A stretch of 39,125 nt of DNA from Pseudomonadota bacterium. Lineage in GTDB: Bacteria > Pseudomonadota > Gammaproteobacteria > Burkholderiales > Burkholderiaceae_C. Positions 25,919 to 35,432 of this stretch are shown piece by piece. The position numbers were made by a program, and so were the translations under genes. A model generated the notes under the pieces. That model did not search any database. It was given only the letters and a program-made list of their open reading frames with translations, and had not been told where the DNA came from. The stretch covers positions 1-39,125 of the forward strand of contig JAJZTW010000035.1 in the NCBI GenBank assembly GCA_021847345.1, read 5' to 3'. Position 1 is the first letter of the stretch. Every line of letters starts with the position of its first letter.

Positions 25919-26977
25919 TTATAGGCTTCGGGGCCGTGCCTGGAGCCGGGGGCCGACATCGCAGCGCAGCCAACCGGCATCGCGCCAGAAACGGGCCGCG
26001 CCGATTCCGGCCTGCACGGGGCGATGCGCAGCTGCTTCGAGCTGGCGACACAGGTTGTCGATCTGCGCGGCGTTGCTGCGAAGCCCCAATTCGAGCAGCC
26101 AGGCCCGCAGCACCTCGGCCCGCCGGCCAGGCGCCAGTTCGGCCAGCGCCCCCAGGCGTAGCCCCGGTTCGCCACGGCAGCGACGCAGGTCCTCGGCGGC
26201 CTGGCGCCGCAACTGCTGCGAGCCCTGCGCGCACAGCGCCGCGCTGCGCCCGAGGGTCTGGCGCCAACCGGGCTCGAGGCGCTCGATCACCGGCAGCAGT
26301 TCGTGCCGGATGCGGCTGCGGCGCCAGGCCGGATCGGTGTTCATCGGGTCGCGTACATAGTCCACGCCGGCCGCGTCGAGCTCGGCCCGCAATGCGGGCC
26401 CGGGGCAATCCAGCAGCGGACGTCCGACCCAGACGCCGGCTCGGCGAACCACAGGCGGCATCGCCGCGAGCCCGGCCGGGCCGGCACCGCGCAACAGCGC
26501 CAGCAGCAGGCTTTCCGCCTGGTCGTCCGCGTGATGGGCCAGCAGCAGCCATTCGCAACCCAGCGCGCGCGCCTCGCGCTGCAGGCGGGCGTGCCGGGCC
26601 AGCCGGGCCTGTTCCTCGACGCTGTCGCCAGCCGCCAGCGGCACGCGCACCGGCAGCACCCGGCAGTCGATGCCCCATTGGGCGCAGTGCGCCTGCGCAT
26701 GCCCGGCGAAGTCGTCGGCCGCCGCCTGCAGGCCGTGGTGCACATGCAAGGCGTACAGCGCACGACCCGGCCAGAGCCGGCGAGCCGCCAGCAGCAGCGC
26801 GGTGGAATCGGCGCCGCCGCTGAAGGCCACCGCCAGCGGGCCGGCGCCGTCGAGCGGCGGCGCATCCGCGTGGCGTGCCAGGGCGCGCCGAAAGCGACGC
26901 AGCGCGGCACCCGCGCTGCGCGAAGCGGCCGCGCTCAGCGCGCCGACTTGGTGTCCTGGAAGCGACCGAACGCGCAC
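25919..26977 (-). CDS. tilS: tRNA(Ile)-lysidine synthase, short form
   Basis: This enzyme uses ATP and lysine to modify C34 of tRNA-Ile(CAU) to lysidine, so that it reads AUA. The PP-loop [15 protein letters not shown] is present, followed by [28 protein letters not shown] and RPLLDCPGP, all diagnostic of TilS. The later [25 protein letters not shown] links to the first C-terminal domain. The protein ends soon after it, so the second C-terminal domain of E. coli TilS (432 residues) is missing; short TilS forms are known, for example in Aquifex. The start is uncertain: no ATG exists. GTG at 26977, inside accA, gives 352 residues; CTG at 26938, overlapping the accA stop, gives 339. Confidence 0.9.
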   Translation of the reverse strand: MRVRSLPGHQVGALSAAASRSAGAALRRFRRALARHADAPPLDGAGPLAVAFSGGADSTALLLAARRLWPGRALYALHVHHGLQAAADDFAGHAQAHCAQWGIDCRVLPVRVPLAAGDSVEEQARLARHARLQREARALGCEWLLLAHHADDQAESLLLALLRGAGPAGLAAMPPVVRRAGVWVGRPLLDCPGPALRAELDAAGVDYVRDPMNTDPAWRRSRIRHELLPVIERLEPGWRQTLGRSAALCAQGSQQLRRQAAEDLRRCRGEPGLRLGALAELAPGRRAEVLRAWLLELGLRSNAAQIDNLCRQLEAAAHRPVQAGIGAARFWRDAGWLRCDVGPRLQARPRSL

Positions 26978-27909
26978 AGCCGCTCGTAACGCTGGCGCAC
27001 CAGATCGGCCGGCTTGACGTCCTGGAACTGGCGCAGGCTCTCGGCCAGCGCACGCTTGAGCGAGGCCGCCATGGCCTGTGCATCGCGATGCGCGCCGCCC
27101 ACCGGCTCGCTGACGATCTTGTCGATCAGGCCCAGCGCCTTCAGGCGATGCGCCGTCAGCCCCAGCGCCTCGGCGGCGTCGGACGCGCGCTCGGCACTTT
27201 TCCACAGAATCGACGCGCAGCCCTCCGGCGAAATGACCGAGTACACGGCGAACTGCAGCATCAGCACCTGGTCGGCCACGGCGATGGCCAGCGCGCCTCC
27301 CGACCCGCCCTCGCCGATGATCGTGGACACGATCGGGACCTGCAACTGGGCCATCTCCAGGATGTTGCGTCCGATCGCCTCCGACTGGTTGCGCTCCTCG
27401 GCATCGATGCCGGGGTAGGCACCGGGGGTATCGACGAAGGTGAATACCGGCAGCCGGAACTTCTCCGCCAGCTTCATCAGGCGCAGCGCCTTGCGGTACC
27501 CCTCCGGCTTGCTCATGCCGAAGTTGCGCATCGCGCGCTCCTTGGTATCGCGCCCCTTCTGGTGCCCGATCACCATGCAGGACTGGCCGTTGAACCGCGC
27601 CAGCCCGCCGACGATCGACAAGTCGTCGGCGAAATGACGGTCGCCGTGCAACTCATGGAAGTCGGTGAACAGCGCGCCGACGTAGTCCAGCGTGTACGGC
27701 CGCTGCGGATGGCGGGCGATCTGCGTGACCTGCCACGGGCTCAGCTTGCTGTACAGGTCCTTGGTCAGCTGCTGGCTCTTCTTCTGCAGGCGCGAGATCT
27801 CCTCCGAGATGTCGACCGCCGACTCGTCCTGCACATAGCGCAGTTCCTCGATCTTGGCCTCGAGTTCGGCCACCGGCTGTTCGAAATCCAGAAAGACTTT
27901 CTTGCTCAT
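26935..27909 (-). CDS. accA: acetyl-CoA carboxylase carboxyltransferase subunit alpha
   Basis: A 324-residue subunit of the carboxyltransferase part of acetyl-CoA carboxylase; with AccD it moves the carboxyl group from biotin to acetyl-CoA to form malonyl-CoA. Typical elements are [19 protein letters not shown] at the start, [38 protein letters not shown], the CoA-site [23 protein letters not shown] and [18 protein letters not shown]. The conserved [16 protein letters not shown] follows. The ATG at 27909 is the conserved start [10 protein letters not shown]. The 3' end overlaps the probable start of tilS. The neighbouring order accA-tilS-lysC is common in Burkholderiales. Confidence 0.97.
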   Translation of the reverse strand: MSKKVFLDFEQPVAELEAKIEELRYVQDESAVDISEEISRLQKKSQQLTKDLYSKLSPWQVTQIARHPQRPYTLDYVGALFTDFHELHGDRHFADDLSIVGGLARFNGQSCMVIGHQKGRDTKERAMRNFGMSKPEGYRKALRLMKLAEKFRLPVFTFVDTPGAYPGIDAEERNQSEAIGRNILEMAQLQVPIVSTIIGEGGSGGALAIAVADQVLMLQFAVYSVISPEGCASILWKSAERASDAAEALGLTAHRLKALGLIDKIVSEPVGGAHRDAQAMAASLKRALAESLRQFQDVKPADLVRQRYERLCAFGRFQDTKSAR

Positions 27910-28032
27910 GATGTGGTCAGTTCGCACGGCCGGCGCTGCCCGCCGGCATTCCCGCAATGGGGTGGGCGCCGCGGCGGGCCGGGAATCGGCCGGCTCCAGG
28001 CCGGCGGGCGCGCGCAGCCCCTTCGTGAAGCG

Positions 28033-28683
28033 TCAATATTCGACCGGAAGGGGGTCCAGGCTGCGCCAAATATACCAAGTACCCACCGAGCGCCATGGCT
28101 GCCATGCGCAAGCCACCTCGCGAAGTTCGCTGCGGCTGACGGCTTCGCCGGAAAAGTAGCACTGGCTGATACCCCGGCGCAAGCCGAGGTCGTCCAGCGG
28201 CAGCACGTCGGGACGCAGCAGGTGGAACATCAGGAACATCTCGGCGGTCCAGCGGCCGATGCCGCGGATGGCGACGAGTTCGTCGATGATCGCCTCGTCG
28301 TCCATCGCGTGCCATTGCCCAGGGTGCACCAGGCCCTGGTCGAAACGGCCGGCGAGGTCGCGCAGATACTCCACCTTGCGCTGCGACAGCCCTGCCTGAC
28401 GCAGCGTGTCGGGCGCATGCTGCAGCACGCTGGCGGGCTCCATCCGGCCGCAGGCGGCCTGCAGGCGATTCCACACGGCCTGCGCCGCGCTGACCGAGAT
28501 CTGCTGCCCGACGATCGAGCGCGCCAGGGTCTGGAACGCGTCGCCGCGGCTTTGCAGCCGCGCCTTGCCGTGCGCCGGGATCAACCGGCGCATCACGCGG
28601 TCGGCCCTCATCAGTTCGCCGCAGGCCTGGTCCCAGTAGGGAGCCTGTGCCGCCTGCAGCCCGGCGTCTCGCGCATTGCCCAT
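28033..28683 (-). CDS. DNA-3-methyladenine glycosylase II-like protein (HhH-GPD)
   Basis: A 216-residue base-excision repair glycosylase of the HhH-GPD superfamily, AlkA-related, which removes alkylated purines from DNA. The core begins FQTLARSIVGQQISVSAAQAVWNRL. The helix-hairpin-helix and catalytic region reads VAIRGIGRWTAEMFLMFHLLRPDVLPLDDLGLRRGI, with the general-base Asp in LPLDDLGL. It lacks the N-terminal AlkA-type domain, so it resembles the short Mag/AlkA forms. No Fe-S cysteine loop is present, which argues against MutY/Nth. The ATG at 28683 gives MGNARDAG and lies ten bases after cysS. It stands between cysS and accA, an order frequent in Burkholderiales. Confidence 0.9.
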   Translation of the reverse strand: MGNARDAGLQAAQAPYWDQACGELMRADRVMRRLIPAHGKARLQSRGDAFQTLARSIVGQQISVSAAQAVWNRLQAACGRMEPASVLQHAPDTLRQAGLSQRKVEYLRDLAGRFDQGLVHPGQWHAMDDEAIIDELVAIRGIGRWTAEMFLMFHLLRPDVLPLDDLGLRRGISQCYFSGEAVSRSELREVACAWQPWRSVGTWYIWRSLDPLPVEY

Positions 28684-28693
28684 GACCCCGGCC

Positions 28694-30073
28694 TCAGGCG
28701 CGACGCCACAGCGTGACGCCGCCGGGCTTGTCCTCGAGCTGGATGCCGCGCTGCAGCAACTCGGCGCGGATGCCGTCGGCGCGTGCGAAGTCGCGCGCCT
28801 TCTTGGCATCGGCACGCAGCTGCACCTGCTGCTCGATCCATTCCTTGTCCGACTGCGCCATCGCCCCCTGCAGAAAGCGCTGCGGCGCCTGCCCCAGCAG
28901 GCCCAGCGTGCCCGCCAGCCCCTTGAGCAGAGCCGCCAGCTGCACATCGCCGCCGCGATTGAGCTCGCCGGCCAGATCGAACAGCACCGCGAGCGCCTCG
29001 GGGGTGTTGAAGTCGTCGTCCATGGCAGCGCCGAAACGCTGCGCCGCGGGATGCTGCCAATCGAGCCGCGCCGGCACGCCGGCGTGGTCGCGCAGCGCGA
29101 TGTACAGGCGCTCGAGCGCGCTGTGGGCATCACGCAGCGCGTCGTCGCTGTAGTTCAGCGGACTGCGGTAATGGGCGCGGATGATGAAAAAACGCAGGGT
29201 CTCGGGGTCGACCTGCTTCAGCACCTCGCGAATGGTGAGGAAGTTGCCCAGCGACTTGGACATCTTCTCCTCGTCCACTCGCACGAAGCCGTTGTGCATC
29301 CAGGTACCCACCCAGGGCCTGCCCGTCACGCCCTCGGTCTGCGCGATCTCGTTCTCGTGATGGGGAAACTGCAGGTCGGCACCGCCGCCGTGGATGTCGA
29401 ACTGCTCGCCGAGCAATTCGCAGCTCATGGCCGAGCATTCGATGTGCCAGCCTGGGCGCCCGGGCCCCCAGGGCGACTCCCAGCGAACCTCGGAGGGCTC
29501 GTCGGCCTTCGCGCGCTTCCACAGCACGAAATCCAGGGGATCGCGTTTGGCCGCATCGACCTCCACGCGCTCGCCTGCGTGCAGCTCGTCCAGCGACTTG
29601 CCGGACAGGCGGCCGTAGCCGGCGAAGCTGCGCACCGCGTAGTCGACATCGCCCGCGGCGTCCTGGTAGGCCAGCCCGCGCTCGATCAGGCGCGAGATCA
29701 TGCGCTGCATCGACTCGATGTGCTCGGTGGCGCGAGGCTCGAGGTCGGGGCGCTCGATGCCCAGCGCATCGGTGTCCTCGTGCATGGCCTGGATGAAGCG
29801 GTCGGTGAGCTCGCGCACGCTGACGCCGCTTTCCACGGCGCGGCGGATGATCTTGTCGTCGACGTCGGTGATGTTGCGCACGTAGGTCACGCGCAGCCCG
29901 CGCGCCTTCAACCAGCGCTGCACCACATCGAACACCGCCATCATGCGTGCGTGCCCGAGGTGGCAGTAGTCGTACACCGTCATGCCGCACACATACATGC
30001 GCACATGCCCGGGCTCCAGGGGCACCAGCGGCTGCTTGCTGCGGGACAGGGTGTTGTAGATGTGGACGGTCAT
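28694..30073 (-). CDS. cysS: cysteine--tRNA ligase
   Basis: A 459-residue class I synthetase that charges tRNA-Cys. The zinc- and ATP-site elements are [19 protein letters not shown] with the HIGH-like HLGH, then the second zinc-ligand region [34 protein letters not shown] and [14 protein letters not shown] as the KMSKS loop. The C-terminal DALR-type domain follows ([16 protein letters not shown]). All conserved metal-ligand Cys and His positions seem intact. The ATG at 30073 gives [14 protein letters not shown], the expected start. It is the first gene of the minus-strand run to lysC and is divergent from the T6SS genes. Confidence 0.97.
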   Translation of the reverse strand: MTVHIYNTLSRSKQPLVPLEPGHVRMYVCGMTVYDYCHLGHARMMAVFDVVQRWLKARGLRVTYVRNITDVDDKIIRRAVESGVSVRELTDRFIQAMHEDTDALGIERPDLEPRATEHIESMQRMISRLIERGLAYQDAAGDVDYAVRSFAGYGRLSGKSLDELHAGERVEVDAAKRDPLDFVLWKRAKADEPSEVRWESPWGPGRPGWHIECSAMSCELLGEQFDIHGGGADLQFPHHENEIAQTEGVTGRPWVGTWMHNGFVRVDEEKMSKSLGNFLTIREVLKQVDPETLRFFIIRAHYRSPLNYSDDALRDAHSALERLYIALRDHAGVPARLDWQHPAAQRFGAAMDDDFNTPEALAVLFDLAGELNRGGDVQLAALLKGLAGTLGLLGQAPQRFLQGAMAQSDKEWIEQQVQLRADAKKARDFARADGIRAELLQRGIQLEDKPGGVTLWRRA

Positions 30074-30388
30074 GGACGAAAGGCGAGCGACGGGCCGCTG
30101 GCACTCCCGGCAGCGATTGCTGCGGGAGCCGCGTTGCAGCCGGGCCAGCGGCCGCACCGGGCGGCCGCGCAGGGGCGAAAACTTAGCACATGGCGGCACG
30201 CCGCGGTTGCCGCGCGCCGCGGCGCGCTTACACCCGCCCCGCAAGCCTCGATTTCCCTGGAAGCGATACGGCGTTTGGATGTCAAGGACATCAGCGCCAT
30301 GGCGCACGCGCCGAAACCGATCGAGGTGCAATAGACCCGCAATGGCCCCCGCGAGCGGGGTCGCGAACCCACCGACCGGAGAAGCAAC
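30074..30388. other. gene-free region between cysS and the T6SS locus
   Basis: A 315-base GC-rich stretch that must carry the cysS promoter and probably the T6SS promoter. I see no convincing sigma-70 box pair and no match with correct spacing to the sigma-54 TGGCAC-N5-TTGC pattern. A short inverted repeat, ccccgc/ga/gcgggg, lies at 30347-30360 and precedes the ggagaag ribosome site of tssB (30378-30384). No small gene is supported. Confidence 0.5.
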
Positions 30389-31078
30389 ATGGCATCGCAA
30401 GGTTCGGTCGCTCCGAAGGAGCGAGTGAACATCGTCTACCGCCCGGCGACGGAAGGCGCACAGGAAGAAGTCGAGCTTCCGCTCAAACTGCTGGTGCTTG
30501 GCGATTTCACCCTTCGGGACGATGACACCGCGCTCGATGAAATGAGCCCGGTCAACATCGACAAGGACAATTTCAACGACGTGCTCGCCGCGCAGGCCCC
30601 GCGCCTGCACCTGCAGGTCCCCGACCTGCTGCAAGGCCGCAGGGGGCAGACCCTGCAACTGGACCTGTGCTTCAGGCAGCTGGCCGACTTCGCCCCCGAC
30701 AGCCTGGTCAGGCAGGCTCCGCAACTGCAGGCGCTGCTGCAGTTGCGCGAGGCGCTGAAGGCGCTGAAGGGGCCGCTGAGCAACATCCCCGCGTTCCGCC
30801 GGCGCCTGCAGGACATCATCGCCGACCCGCAGCTGCGCGAGCGCCTGATCGCCGAGCTGCGCCAGGCCGAGCCGCAGGAAGCCAAGCTCCGGCCCGTCCC
30901 CGCCGCGGCGCCTGCGGGCCCGGCGCCAGGCCCCGCTTCCAGCGTCGACTCAGCCCATCATTCCCCGGCGAGCTCCGACGCCGCTTCCGGCGCCGCTTCC
31001 GACCCGGCTTCCGACCCGGCCTCCGACCCGGCCTCCGACGCCGGCTCGGACCACCCCCAGCCCGCGAGCCGTCCATGA
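30389..31078 (+). CDS. tssB: T6SS contractile sheath small subunit TssB, extended
   Basis: A 229-residue protein; TssB/VipA usually has about 165-175. TssB pairs with TssC to build the sheath whose contraction drives the Hcp tube. The core begins with [13 protein letters not shown] and [16 protein letters not shown], followed by [14 protein letters not shown] and the [13 protein letters not shown] segment, all family marks. The coiled/helical [11 protein letters not shown] ends the normal length near 165. The remaining about 60 residues are Ala/Pro/Ser/Asp-rich, with a six-unit repeat (SDPA type) encoded by 12-bp tandem repeats. The ATG at 30389 has ggagaag upstream. The stop overlaps tssC by four bases (ATGA). 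Confidence 0.94.
   Translation: MASQGSVAPKERVNIVYRPATEGAQEEVELPLKLLVLGDFTLRDDDTALDEMSPVNIDKDNFNDVLAAQAPRLHLQVPDLLQGRRGQTLQLDLCFRQLADFAPDSLVRQAPQLQALLQLREALKALKGPLSNIPAFRRRLQDIIADPQLRERLIAELRQAEPQEAKLRPVPAAAPAGPAPGPASSVDSAHHSPASSDAASGAASDPASDPASDPASDAGSDHPQPASRP
30973..31044 (+). repeat. six-unit 12-bp tandem repeat in the tssB tail
   Basis: Units of 12 bases (type ttccgacccggc) run head to tail from 30973 to 31044. Units 3 and 4 are identical, unit 5 differs by one base, and units 1, 2 and 6 are variants. They encode [20 protein letters not shown] and SDAG in frame, so copy number can change without a frameshift. Confidence 0.88.
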
Positions 31079-32616
31079 ACGCAGCCGAGCACAACCAGGC
31101 CACGCAGGCAGCCCCGGCAGCGGCGCGCGCCGGCGCAAGCACGCCGATGATCGACGAGCTCACGGCAAGCGCCCGCGTACGCCACGGCGACGATGCCTAC
31201 GCCATCACCCGTCGCGGCATCGAGGCCCTGCTGCTGCAGATGGTCGACCCCGAACAGCAGCAGCGGCAAGGCCTGCCCGCGCTCGCACTGCCGCCTGCGG
31301 GGGGCTCCTGCGGCATCAACCAGGCCGTGGTCGACTCGATGATCGTCGAGATCGACCGCAAGCTTTCGCAGCAGGTCGACGCGATCCTGCATCACCCCGG
31401 GTTCCAGCAACTCGAATCCGCGTGGCGCTCCCTGAAATTCCTGGTGGACCGGACCAATTTCCGTGAAAACACCCGCATCCACTTTCTCAGCCTGAGCAAG
31501 CAACGCCTGATGAGCGACTTCGCCGACGCACCTGAAGTGGTGCGCAGCGGTCTGTACAAACTCGTCTACAGCGCCGAGTACGGACAGTTCGGCGGGCAGC
31601 CCTACGGTGCCATCGTGGCCGACTATGAATTCGGCCCGTCGGCTCCGGACGTGCGTCTGCTGCAGGACGTGGCCCAGGTGGCCGCGATGGCCCACGCCCC
31701 CTTCCTGGCCGGCGCGTCGCCGCAATTCTTCGGCCTCGACTCGATGCAGCAGTTGCCGGCGCTGAAGGACCTGGCGTCGCTGTTCGAGGGCCCGCAGTTC
31801 CACGCGTGGAACGCGTTGCGCGAAAACGAGGACTCCCGCTACCTGGGCCTGGCGCTTCCGCGCTTCCTGCTGCGCCTTCCCTACGGCCCCGACACCGCCC
31901 CGGTACGCAGCTTCCAGCATGTCGAGGAGGTCGGCGAACGCGGGGCCGGCTTTCTCTGGGGCAACGCCGCGTTCGCACTGGCGAGCCGACTGTGCGAGAG
32001 CTTCGCCGACTACCGCTGGTGTGCCAACGTCATCGGCCCCCAGGGCGGTGGCGAGGTCAAGGGCCTGCCGATCTACACCTATCCGTCGATGGGAACCCTC
32101 GAGCATCGCATGCCCACCGAGGTGCTGATTTCCGAACGCCGGGAATTCGAGCTCGCCGAGCAGGGCTTCATCGCGCTGACCATGCGCAAGAACACCGACA
32201 GCGCGGCCTTCTTCTCCGCCAACTCGGTGCAGAAGCCGAAGTTCTTCGGCTCCACTCCGGAAGGGCGCGAAGCCGAGCTCAACTACCGGCTGAGCACCCA
32301 ACTGCCGTACATGTTCGTGGTCAGCCGGCTGGCCCACTACATCAAGGTCATCCAGCGCGAGAACATCGGCACGTGGAAGGAGCGCGGCGATCTGGAAAGC
32401 GCGTTGAACCTGTGGATTCGCCAGTACGTGGCCGACATGGACAACCCTGCCCCCGGCGTGCGCAGCAGGCGGCCGCTGCGCCAGGCCGCCGTGCAGGTCA
32501 GCGACATCGAAGGAGAGCCTGGCTGGTACCGCGTCGACCTGCGGGTGCGGCCGCATTTCAAGTACATGGGCGCGTCGTTCACGCTCTCGCTCGTGGGCAA
32601 GCTGGAAAGACGCTGA
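31075..32616 (+). CDS. tssC: T6SS contractile sheath large subunit TssC
   Basis: A 513-residue sheath protein, partner of TssB and substrate of ClpV recycling. Family regions: DSMIVEIDRKLSQQVDAILHHPGFQQLESAWRSLKFLVDRTNF, VADYEFGPSAPDVRLLQDVAQVAAMAHAPFL, FFGLDSMQQL and the C-terminal QYVADMDNPAPGVRSRRPLRQAAVQVSDIEG. The last part, PHFKYMGASFTLSLVGKLERR, is typical. The N-terminal 25 residues are Ala-rich and not conserved; the ATG at 31075 is supported by overlap with the tssB stop. Length agrees with the family (about 490-510). Confidence 0.97.
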   Translation: MNAAEHNQATQAAPAAARAGASTPMIDELTASARVRHGDDAYAITRRGIEALLLQMVDPEQQQRQGLPALALPPAGGSCGINQAVVDSMIVEIDRKLSQQVDAILHHPGFQQLESAWRSLKFLVDRTNFRENTRIHFLSLSKQRLMSDFADAPEVVRSGLYKLVYSAEYGQFGGQPYGAIVADYEFGPSAPDVRLLQDVAQVAAMAHAPFLAGASPQFFGLDSMQQLPALKDLASLFEGPQFHAWNALRENEDSRYLGLALPRFLLRLPYGPDTAPVRSFQHVEEVGERGAGFLWGNAAFALASRLCESFADYRWCANVIGPQGGGEVKGLPIYTYPSMGTLEHRMPTEVLISERREFELAEQGFIALTMRKNTDSAAFFSANSVQKPKFFGSTPEGREAELNYRLSTQLPYMFVVSRLAHYIKVIQRENIGTWKERGDLESALNLWIRQYVADMDNPAPGVRSRRPLRQAAVQVSDIEGEPGWYRVDLRVRPHFKYMGASFTLSLVGKLERR

Positions 32617-32688
32617 CGGCGAGGCGTCGAGAAGCGTTCGTCACACATCCCCGGGCTGCGCGCCCGTTCGCCACCAAGGAGATTCATC

Positions 32689-33177
32689 ATGCCGATGCCG
32701 TGCTATCTGGTCCTCGAAGGACAAAACCAGGGAAAGATCGAGGGATCCACCCAGGTCAAGGGGCATGAAGGCAAGATTCTCGTGCAGGCTGTCGAGCACA
32801 CCATCGAGATTCCCAAGAGCCCGCAGACCGGCCTGCCCACGGGAAAGCGGGTGCACGGCCCGATGACCCTGACCAAGGAGATTGACAAATCGTCGCCGAA
32901 ACTGTTCCAGGCGCTGACCTCGGGAGAGCAGATGAAGGACGTCACGCTCCAGTACATGCGCATCTCTCCCAAGGGCACCGAGGAGAGCTACTACACGGTC
33001 AAGCTGCAAAACGCCATCATCACCAACATACGCGCGTGGACGCCGATCTGCCTGGCACAGGAAAACCAGCAGATCGGCCATATGGAAGACGTCTCCCTGA
33101 CCTACGAGAAGATCACCTGGACCTTCGAGCCCGACGGCATCGAGGCCGAGGACTCCTGGCTGGTACCCAAGGCCTGA
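32689..33177 (+). CDS. hcp: T6SS tube protein Hcp (TssD)
   Basis: A 162-residue protein of the Hcp family. Hexameric rings stack to form the inner tube expelled by the T6SS, which can also carry effectors. Marks: MPMPCYLVLEGQNQGKIEGS at the N-terminus, HTIEIPKSPQTGLPTGKRVHGPMTLTKEIDKSSPKLFQAL and YEKITWTFEPDGIEAEDSW at the C-terminus. The length and these segments match the Hcp1 type of Pseudomonas aeruginosa. The start has caaggag seven bases upstream. It lies 72 bases after tssC with no terminator seen. No C-terminal effector extension is present. Confidence 0.96.
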   Translation: MPMPCYLVLEGQNQGKIEGSTQVKGHEGKILVQAVEHTIEIPKSPQTGLPTGKRVHGPMTLTKEIDKSSPKLFQALTSGEQMKDVTLQYMRISPKGTEESYYTVKLQNAIITNIRAWTPICLAQENQQIGHMEDVSLTYEKITWTFEPDGIEAEDSWLVPKA

Positions 33178-33211
33178 GTGCCTGGCGACTCCCGCGCTTC
33201 GAACCCGGCCC

Positions 33212-33670
33212 ATGCACCGCGACAGGCTTCTCGAACGGGTCTCCCAATGGGAGCAGGCCGCTCAGGGCGCTCGCTCGTCGGGCGACTTCGCCCGCATGCG
33301 CAGGCGCGAGACCGGCACCACCGAGCTGCTGCGCTCGGTGGTGTCGCACCTGACTCGCCTGCTCAACACCCGGCAAGGCTTCGTGCCGCTCGACGAGTCC
33401 TTCGGCGTGCGGGACTTCACGAACCTCGGCGGCGGCATGAACCATGGGGAAATCGCCGATGTCGAGCAGCAGCTGCAGTCGATGATCGAACGTTATGAAC
33501 CTCGCCTGCTGCACGCGGCGGTGCGCCTTTGCCGCGAACGCAGCGATGCGCTGGGCATGAGCTTCACCGTCGAGGCCTCGATCGCACCGGGCCCCAACGA
33601 ATATCCGCTGCAGCTGGCCACGCGCATCGACGCGCGGGGTCAGGTACGCGTGCACACCGCCGACGACTGA
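33212..33670 (+). CDS. tssE: T6SS baseplate subunit TssE
   Basis: A 152-residue protein of the gp25-like family, part of the T6SS baseplate wedge with TssF, TssG and TssK. The conserved region is LLRSVVSHLTRLLNTRQGFVPLDESFGVRDFTNL (about 39-72), followed by MIERYEPRLLHAAVRL. The first of these holds the EFR-like core seen in gp25 proteins only in altered form. Length and position between hcp and tssF are typical. The ATG at 33212 has no strong ribosome site, and the gap to hcp is 34 bases. Confidence 0.92.
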   Translation: MHRDRLLERVSQWEQAAQGARSSGDFARMRRRETGTTELLRSVVSHLTRLLNTRQGFVPLDESFGVRDFTNLGGGMNHGEIADVEQQLQSMIERYEPRLLHAAVRLCRERSDALGMSFTVEASIAPGPNEYPLQLATRIDARGQVRVHTADD

Positions 33671-33683
33671 ACGGGACACCAGC

Positions 33684-35432
33684 ATGCTGAACCGGCATTA
33701 CGAGGACGAACTCGGGCGCCTGAAGGTGCTGGCCGGTGAGTTCGCGCGCGAGAACCCCGCGCTGGCTCCGATGCTGCTCGGAAGCAGCGCCGATCCCGAT
33801 GTCGAACGCCTGCTCGAAGGCGTGGCCTTCCTCACCGCCTTGCTGAGAGGCAAGCTCGAAGATGCATTCCCGGAATTCATCCAGGACCTCACCTCGCTGC
33901 TGCTTCCGCACTACCTGCTGGGCATGCCCTGTTCGGCAATGATGGCATTCCGAGCACGCGTGGACGATGCACAGGCGGTCTCGATTCCCGGCGGCTCGGA
34001 GGTGCTTTCCATTCCGGTGGACGGCACCGCGTGCCGATTTCGCACCTGCCACGACATCGATGTTCCCCCGCTGCGCGTGGTCGACTGCCGCCTGCACGGC
34101 GCGCCCGGCAAGCCGTCGGCGGTACGCCTGCGCCTGCAGGCTCGCGGTGGCGCCGGGCCGCTGCAGCTGTCCGGGTTGCGGCTGTTCCTCGACGGCTCTC
34201 ACGCCGAGGCCTGCAACCTGCTGCTGCTTCTCACGCGCCACGTGCGCCGGGTGCGCGCAAGCTGGAGCGGCGCCGGTGCCGCGGCGGACGGCGAGCAGTT
34301 GCTGCCGGCCGAATGCATACGCCTCGCCGGCTTCGACCATGCCCTGCTCGACCATCCCCCGCATGCCTTCCCGGGCTATCGCGTCTTGCAGGAATACTTC
34401 GCGCAACCCGCCAAATTCCTGTTCCTGGCTCTGCACGACGTGGCGCCCCTGCCGGCGGCGACTCGCGACATCGAACTCGACTTCGAGCTCGATCGCGTAT
34501 GGCCGTGGATTCCCGAGATCCGCACCGAGAACTTCCTGCTCGGCGTGGTGCCGGCGATCAACCTGTTCGAGCAGGACGCCGAGCCCATCGAAGTCGACCA
34601 TCGACGCAGCGACTACGCCTTGCTGGCCCAGGCGCAACGCCCCGAGCATTACCGCGTGCACGACGTGCAGCGCGTCGTCGGGCTCGAGCATGGGCAGGGC
34701 CACACGCGCACCTGGCAGCCCTTCCACCTGTACCCCGGCCCGCGAGCGCCGGCGGTGCCGAGCTACCGCAGCATCGTGCGCCCGAACCCGCTTCATGCTT
34801 CGCCTGAAACGGTGCTCAGCCTCCACTACCCGCCGGGCCAGGTGCCGCGCACCGAGGTGCTCAGCGTGAGGCTGCGCTGCACCAACGGCTCACTGCCCGA
34901 GAGCCTGGGCCGGGGCGACATCTGCCATGCGGCGGCCAGCACGCCGGATCGCGTCCTGTTCCACAACCTGCAGCCGCCTGCGCCGGCTCGCAGCGCCCGC
35001 ACCGACGCCGACTCCATGTGGCGCCTGCAATCCCATCTCGCGCTGAATTTCTTCTCCCTCGCCGACGCCGCCACGCTGCGCTCGATGTTGAGCCTGTATG
35101 CCAGGGGACACGCGGTCGGCGACGGGCCCGAGGCTGCGGGCCTCGAGGCGGCCAACCGCCGGCGCATCGACGGCATCGAGGTCGTGCAGAGCTTTGCCGA
35201 GAACCTCGTGGTCGGTCCCTGCAGCATGCTGCGCGGCCGGCGCGTACGCGTGGGCTGCCGGCCCGATCACTTCGCCGGGCTCGGAGACCTGTATCTGTTC
35301 GGTTGCGTGCTGGAGGTCTTTTTCGCCGATTACGCGGGCATCAACAGTTTCGTGCAGCTCGAGATCGAGGATCTGCAAAGCACCAGGGTCTACCAATGGC
35401 CACCACGGACGGGAACCCGCGCGACGCTCTGA
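33684..35432 (+). CDS. tssF: T6SS baseplate subunit TssF
   Basis: A 582-residue wedge component that forms a (TssF)2-TssG trimer. The N-terminus MLNRHYEDELGRLKVLAGEFARENPALAPML is diagnostic; then DPDVERLLEGVAFLTALLRGKLEDAFPEFIQDLTSLLLPHYL and FRTCHDIDVPPLRV. The C-terminal section HFAGLGDLYLFGCVLEVFFADYAGINSFVQLEI is also conserved. Length matches the family (about 580-610). The start lies 13 bases after tssE. The 3' end overlaps tssG by 37 bases. Confidence 0.96.
   Translation: MLNRHYEDELGRLKVLAGEFARENPALAPMLLGSSADPDVERLLEGVAFLTALLRGKLEDAFPEFIQDLTSLLLPHYLLGMPCSAMMAFRARVDDAQAVSIPGGSEVLSIPVDGTACRFRTCHDIDVPPLRVVDCRLHGAPGKPSAVRLRLQARGGAGPLQLSGLRLFLDGSHAEACNLLLLLTRHVRRVRASWSGAGAAADGEQLLPAECIRLAGFDHALLDHPPHAFPGYRVLQEYFAQPAKFLFLALHDVAPLPAATRDIELDFELDRVWPWIPEIRTENFLLGVVPAINLFEQDAEPIEVDHRRSDYALLAQAQRPEHYRVHDVQRVVGLEHGQGHTRTWQPFHLYPGPRAPAVPSYRSIVRPNPLHASPETVLSLHYPPGQVPRTEVLSVRLRCTNGSLPESLGRGDICHAAASTPDRVLFHNLQPPAPARSARTDADSMWRLQSHLALNFFSLADAATLRSMLSLYARGHAVGDGPEAAGLEAANRRRIDGIEVVQSFAENLVVGPCSMLRGRRVRVGCRPDHFAGLGDLYLFGCVLEVFFADYAGINSFVQLEIEDLQSTRVYQWPPRTGTRATL

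Noticed and set aside
30099..30122. Possible sigma-54 promoter (tggcac ... ttgct) before the T6SS genes
   Set aside because: The -24 element matches, but the TTGC element is at the wrong distance (GG to GC spacing is not 10 bases), so it does not fit the consensus.
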